Origin: Trachelipus rathkii
Taxonomy: Eukaryota; Arthropoda; Malacostraca; Isopoda; Trachelipodidae
NCBI GenBank assembly: GCA_015478945.1
Contig: JABUQX010099090.1
Span: 1 to 11,580 of the forward strand
Length of the DNA stretch: 11,580 bases
Direction: 5' to 3'
A program made the translations under genes and the position numbers. Numbering within the stretch: position 1 is the stretch's first letter; every line of letters begins with the position of its first letter. The notes under the pieces are model-generated. The model saw only the letters and a program-made list of their open reading frames with translations. It made no database searches and was not told the origin of the DNA. Shown here in pieces: positions 7,111-11,580 of the stretch.

Positions 7111-10100
7111 TTGCCTATTCTCCTTAACTAGTAGCCTGGTTTTTAAAATACTATAAAATCAGAGACTGTTCCCGTACGATAAGAGTTAAAAGAGTTGCAA
7201 ATATACTGGTATATCAAAATTGGCATTGAATTTTTCCATTATTTTGACCAAAATTCACGATCTCTGTACGGGCCTCCAAAAAATTAATGTGACATCTAGA
7301 CATGTTGGCCCTTTTAACTAGTACCTGGTAATAATTACTATCAATAATTACTCATACCAGGAGACTCTTAGCCCCCGTACGCATTAGAGTTACAAGAGTT
7401 GCAAATATAATGGTATATCCAAATCGGCATTGAATTTTTCTATTATTTTTACCAAAATTCATACCCTATGTACGGGCCTCCAAAAAATTTATGTGACATC
7501 TAGACATCTTGGCCCTTTTAACTAGTACCGGGTTTTTAAAATAATATTACAACCAGAGACTGTTGCCCCGTACGATTAGAGTTACAAGAGTTGCAAATAT
7601 TCTGGTATATCCAAATCGGCATTGAATTTTTCCGTTATTTTGATCAAAATTCATGACCTCTGTACGGGCCTGCCAAAAACTTCTGTGACATCTAGACATG
7701 TTGGCCCTTTTTAGTAGTACCTGCTAATAAAAATAATATTACAACAGAGACTGTTGCCCCGTACGATTAGATTACAAGAGTTGAAATAATACTGGTTTAT
7801 CCAATCGTCAGTGAAGAGTTTTTCCAATTTTGAACCAAAATTCATGCCTTCTGTACGGGCCTCCAAAAATTTATGTGACATCTAGACATATTGGCCCTTT
7901 TAATAGTACCTGGTTTTTAAAATATTATTACAACAAGAGACTGTTGCCCGTACGATTAGAGTTACAAGTGTTGCAATATTACTGGTATTCCAAATGGAGC
8001 ATTGAATTTTTGCTTTATTTAGATCGAAATTCTGACCTCTGTCACGGCCTCCAAAAAGTTCGTGACATCTAGACATGTTGCGCTTTTAACTTAGTACCTG
8101 GGTAATAAAATAATACTTACAACCAGGAGACTGTTGCCCCGTACGATAAGAGTTACAAGAGTTGCAAATTTACTGGTATTTCCAAGTCATTATTGAATTT
8201 TACCATTATTTTTGACCAAAATTCATGACCTCTGTACGGGCCTCCAAAAAAATTTATGTGACATCTAGACATCTTTTTCCCTTTTAACTAGTACTTGGTT
8301 TTTAAAATATTATTACAACCAAGATGTTGCCCGTACGATTCTAGGTTACAAGGAGTTTTCAGTATATACTGGTATGTCCAAGAATCTTTCATTGATGTTT
8401 TCCATTATTTTTTACCAAAATTCCGATGACCTAATTGTACGGGTCCTTCCAGATATTATGGAACATCTAGATATAGTTGGCCCTTTTTAGTAGTACCTGG
8501 TTTTTAAAAAATTATACAACCAGAGACTGTTGCCCCGCACGATTAAAGTTACAAGAGTTGCAGATATACTGTTATATCCAAATCGGCATTGAATTTTTCC
8601 ATTATTTTGACCAAAATTCATGACCTCTGTACGGGCCTCCAAAAAATGTATGTGACATCTAGACATGTTGCCCTTTTAACTAGTACCTGGTAATAAAAAT
8701 AATATTACAACCAGAGACTGTTGCCCCGTACGATTAGAGTTACAAGAGTTGCATATTTACTGGTATTTTCAAGTCATTATTGAATTTTACCATTATTTTG
8801 ACCAAATTTATGACCTCGGTTACGGGAAGTCCTCCAACAAACCATTTATGTGACATCTAGACATGTTGGCCCTTTTAACTAGTACCTGGTTATTATAATA
8901 ATTTTACAACCAGAGACTGTTGCCCCTTACGTATTAGAGTTTACCAAAGAGTTGCAGGTTACTGTATATTCCAAATCTTCATTGAATTTTTCCCATGAGG
9001 TGACAAAATTTATGACCTCTGTACGGGCTTTAGAAAACATTTAGTGTGAACATCTAGAATGTTGGCCCTTTTAACAGTACCGGGCTAATAAAAATATTAA
9101 TCTACACGACCAGAGACTTAGTTTTATACCCCGACGATTAAGAAGTATACAAAGAGTAATAGCATTAACTGATATATTCAAACAAAGTTATTCATGAATT
9201 TATACCATTATTTGACCACAATATCGATGGAACAATAACTGTTTACGGGACCTACAAAAAAAATTATGGACATCTATGACATGCTTTTCCCTTTTAACGA
9301 GTACCTGGTTATTAAAATAATTTTACAACCAGAGACTGTTGCCCAGTACGATTAGAGTTACAAGAGTTGCATATATACTGGTATATCAAAATTGGCATTG
9401 AATTTTTCCATTGTTTTGACCAAAATTCATGACCTCTGTACAGGCCTCCAAAAAATTTATGTGACATCTCGACATGTTTTCCCTTTTAACTAGTACCTAT
9501 TAAAATAATTTTACAACCAGAGACTGTTGCCCCGTACGATTAGAGTTACAAGAGTTGCATATATACTGGTATATCAAAATTGGCATTGAATTTTTCCAAT
9601 ATTTTGACCAAAATTCATGACTCTGTACGGGCCTCCAAAAATTTTATGTGACATCTAGACATAGTTTTCCCTTTTAACTAGTACCTGGTTATTAAAATAA
9701 TTTTACAACCATGAGACTGTTGCCCCGTACGTCTTCGGCCATAATGAGTTACAAGAGTTGCATTATATCCTCGATATATCAAATTGGCATTGAATTTTGC
9801 CCCATTATTTGACCAAAATGTTCATGACCTCTGTACGCGGCCTCTCCAAAAAATTTATGTGACATATCTAGACATGTTTCCCTTTTAACTAGTACCTGGT
9901 TTTTAAATAATATTAAAACCAGAGACTGTTGCCCCGTACGATTAGAGTTACAAGAGATTGCCATATATACTGGTCTATTTCCAAATCATCATTGAATTTT
10001 CCATTATTTTGACCAAAATTCATGACCTCTGTTACGGGCCTCCCAAAAATTTATGTGACATCAAGACATGTTTTCTTTTTTAACTAGTACCTGGTTTTTA

Positions 10101-11580
10101 AAAAAAATTACAACCAGAGACTGTTGCCCGTACGATTAGAGTTACAAGAGTTGCATTATATACTGCGTATTATCAAAAATCCAGTGCATTCGACATTACT
10201 TCTTTCACATGGTATTATGTGCGACCTCCCAATGTTCCCACAATGGGAACCTTCGTGTAAGGGGCTCCAAATACAATCTTATGCTGACATCCGTAGGAGC
10301 ATGTTGTTCCCTATTAATACTGGAGTACCTTGGATTATCTACAAAATATAATTTGATTATTCCCTACATAGAGAGACTTAGTTGCCCCGTACTGCCAATG
10401 TAGTGTTTACGAAAGAGACTGGCAGCTGATATCTTCTGCGTACTATCTCGAAAAGTCTCCGGAGCGTGCTCATCTAGATCTTCTGATCTATTATTTGACC
10501 AAAAATTCATGACGCTCTGAAACGGGCCTCCAAAAAATTTATGTGACATCTAGACATGTGGCCCTTATATATGAATAAGTATCATTGGAAAGTTCATAGA
10601 TACAGAAAGATTAACGCTATTCACCAAGAGCCAGAGATGTGCCCTCGCGGTTAACGGATCTTGAGACGTTACAAGAGCCTTGCATTATATTACTCGGTGA
10701 GATACTTGCTCTGCACAGTCCATCATATCTCAGAATGAGATAGATTACCTATGCTCTGATTTTGATTTGCTGAACTCTCTCTGAACCGATATTGACACCT
10801 TCGCGCTGCATCTTCCCTGGTTTGCGCGCTGCGCAGAACATAAATATTTAAGGTTTGTAACACTCCTCATTACATGTCAGCTGTTCGGCCCTCGCTCTAA
10901 TCACACTGCACGTACAGTGCTGTGTTTCTGTATCGTACCAGTTTCTAATCGAATATTCATCTCGACCAACCGATGAGTAGACTGGTTGAGCGCCCATGCG
11001 CTTATCTAGACGCTAACGATAGACATGCATCAATCTGTTACTGGTATGATCCAATTTATATGGAGTTTTTTACCTGACTGGTATTTTTGACCCAAAACAA
11101 TCCACGAGCCTCTGTACGGGCCTCCCATAAAATTTATGTGACATCTAGACATGTTCGGCCCTTTGTAAACTACTACCTGGTTATTAAAATTAATATGACA
11201 ACCAGAGACGCGTGTGCCTCCCCGTACGAATTTAGAGTTACAAGAGTTGTCAGATTATTAGCTGTTATATCAAATCTTCTATTGAATTTTCCCATATATT
11301 TGACCAAAATTTATGACCTCTGTACGGGCCTCCAAAAAAATTTATGTGACATCTAGACATGTTGGCCCTTTTAACTAGTACCTGCTTATTAAAATAATAT
11401 GACAACCAGAGACTGTTGCCCGTACGATTAGAGTTACAAAGTTGCAGCATATACTGTTATATCCAAAAACTTTTCATATGGAATTTTCTCCGCATATTCT
11501 TGACCAAATTTATGACCTTCTGTTACGGCTTTAAACAAGAATTTATGTCGACAAACCGTGTGCACATCTAGACGATGTGC
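7111..11580 (+). repeat. Tandem satellite array, monomer about 190 bp, 22-23 copies
   Basis: Taking AGTACCTGG as the phase mark, units start near 7130, 7320, 7524, 7716, 7905, 8093, 8290, 8492, 8682, 8881, 9076, 9300, 9492, 9680, 9891, 10086, 10324, about 10565, about 10750, about 10935, 11172 and 11377. Most intervals are 188-205 bp, and my hand-built consensus is 192 bp. In order, each unit carries AGTACCTGG, ACAACCAGAGACTGTTGCCC, CGTACGATTAGAGTTACAAG, ACTGGTATATCCAAATCGGC, ATTGAATTTTTCCATTATTT, TGACCAAAATTCATGACC, CTCTGTACGGGCCTCC, and GACATCTAGACATGTTGGCC. All units are head to tail. The array runs off the right edge, so its full size is unknown. The period is close to one nucleosome repeat, usual for centromeric or pericentromeric satellites; that location is inference. 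All open frames in it are short and not conserved between units. Confidence 0.97.
10150..11090 (+). repeat. Degraded stretch of the satellite array
   Basis: About five unit lengths in which only pieces of the monomer survive: ACATCCGTAGGAGCATGTTG (near 10288), AGAGACTTAGTTGCCCCGTA (near 10371), an intact GGGCCTCC-to-CATCTAGACATGTGGCCC piece near 10516-10565, GACGTTACAAGAGCCTTGCA (near 10664), and TGTTACTGGTATGATCCAAT (near 11036). Between them are insertions, some GC-rich and CpG-bearing (for example TTTGCGCGCTGCGCAG near 10822), unlike the rest of the array. Normal monomers resume at about 11095. This is either an old decayed block or poor consensus sequence. Confidence 0.7.

Noticed and set aside
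7830..8072. 80-codon plus-strand open frame in the satellite
   Set aside because: The same stretch in neighbouring units is broken by stops and frameshifts. It is a chance opening in the repeat.
9779..10549. Several 61-75-codon open frames on both strands in the array
   Set aside because: They all overlap satellite units, differ from unit to unit and show no protein pattern.
11087..11450. 89-codon plus and 61-codon minus open frames near the right edge
   Set aside because: Both are translations of the monomer, including its TACGGGCCTCC and TCTAGACATG words.
7111..11580. CENP-B box in the satellite
   Set aside because: The nearest candidate (TTC ... CGGG around ATTCATGACCTCTGTACGGG) has the wrong spacing and lacks the TTCG core.
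7111..11580. CRISPR-like repeat array
   Set aside because: The whole unit repeats without unique spacers, the period is about 190 bp, and the setting is eukaryotic.

Overview
Eukaryotic, AT-rich, essentially non-coding DNA dominated by transposon remains and satellite. I see no intact gene, no rRNA or tRNA, no CRISPR array and nothing bacterial. The one recognisable protein relic (minus strand, about 850-2485) resembles a transposon-associated family that I know mainly from arthropod genomes (spiders, crustaceans, aphids and planthoppers), so an arthropod is the most likely source. I cannot name the species.

Layout. (1) Positions 12-4245 are bounded by inverted GTGGGCATC ends, each followed inward by GTTACT/GTAACG-rich sequence. 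I read this as an old DNA transposon with hAT-like ends, about 4.2 kb long. It holds the decayed minus-strand gene, a second repeat remnant rich in GGAGT (2822-2910), a strongly C-skewed stretch (2945-3780) and an AT dinucleotide tract (3901-4036). (2) Positions 4251-5745 are a mixed spacer: another AT tract, a small GC-rich block that could be a broken exon, a CTTTA microsatellite, an isolated and very diverged copy of the satellite monomer (4955-5113), and a foldback sequence of about 390 bp with a 24-T run inside it (5136-5521). (3) Positions 5746-6978 are 1.2 kb of almost pure A/T built from TAAA-like units, followed by an AT tract (6979-7071). (4) Positions 7111-11580 are a head-to-tail satellite array with a repeat unit of about 190 bp, in some 22-23 copies, running off the end of the window. 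Its stretch 10150-11090 is badly degraded.

How it fits together. There are no cooperating genes. The window looks like the edge of a satellite array (pericentromeric or other heterochromatin) next to simple-sequence DNA and an old transposon. The isolated monomer at 4955-5113, in the same orientation as the main array, suggests the satellite once reached further left or was split by later insertions.

Main caution: much of the variation between satellite copies, and many frame breaks in the gene relic, are small insertions and deletions. Some may be uncorrected long-read sequencing error rather than biology.
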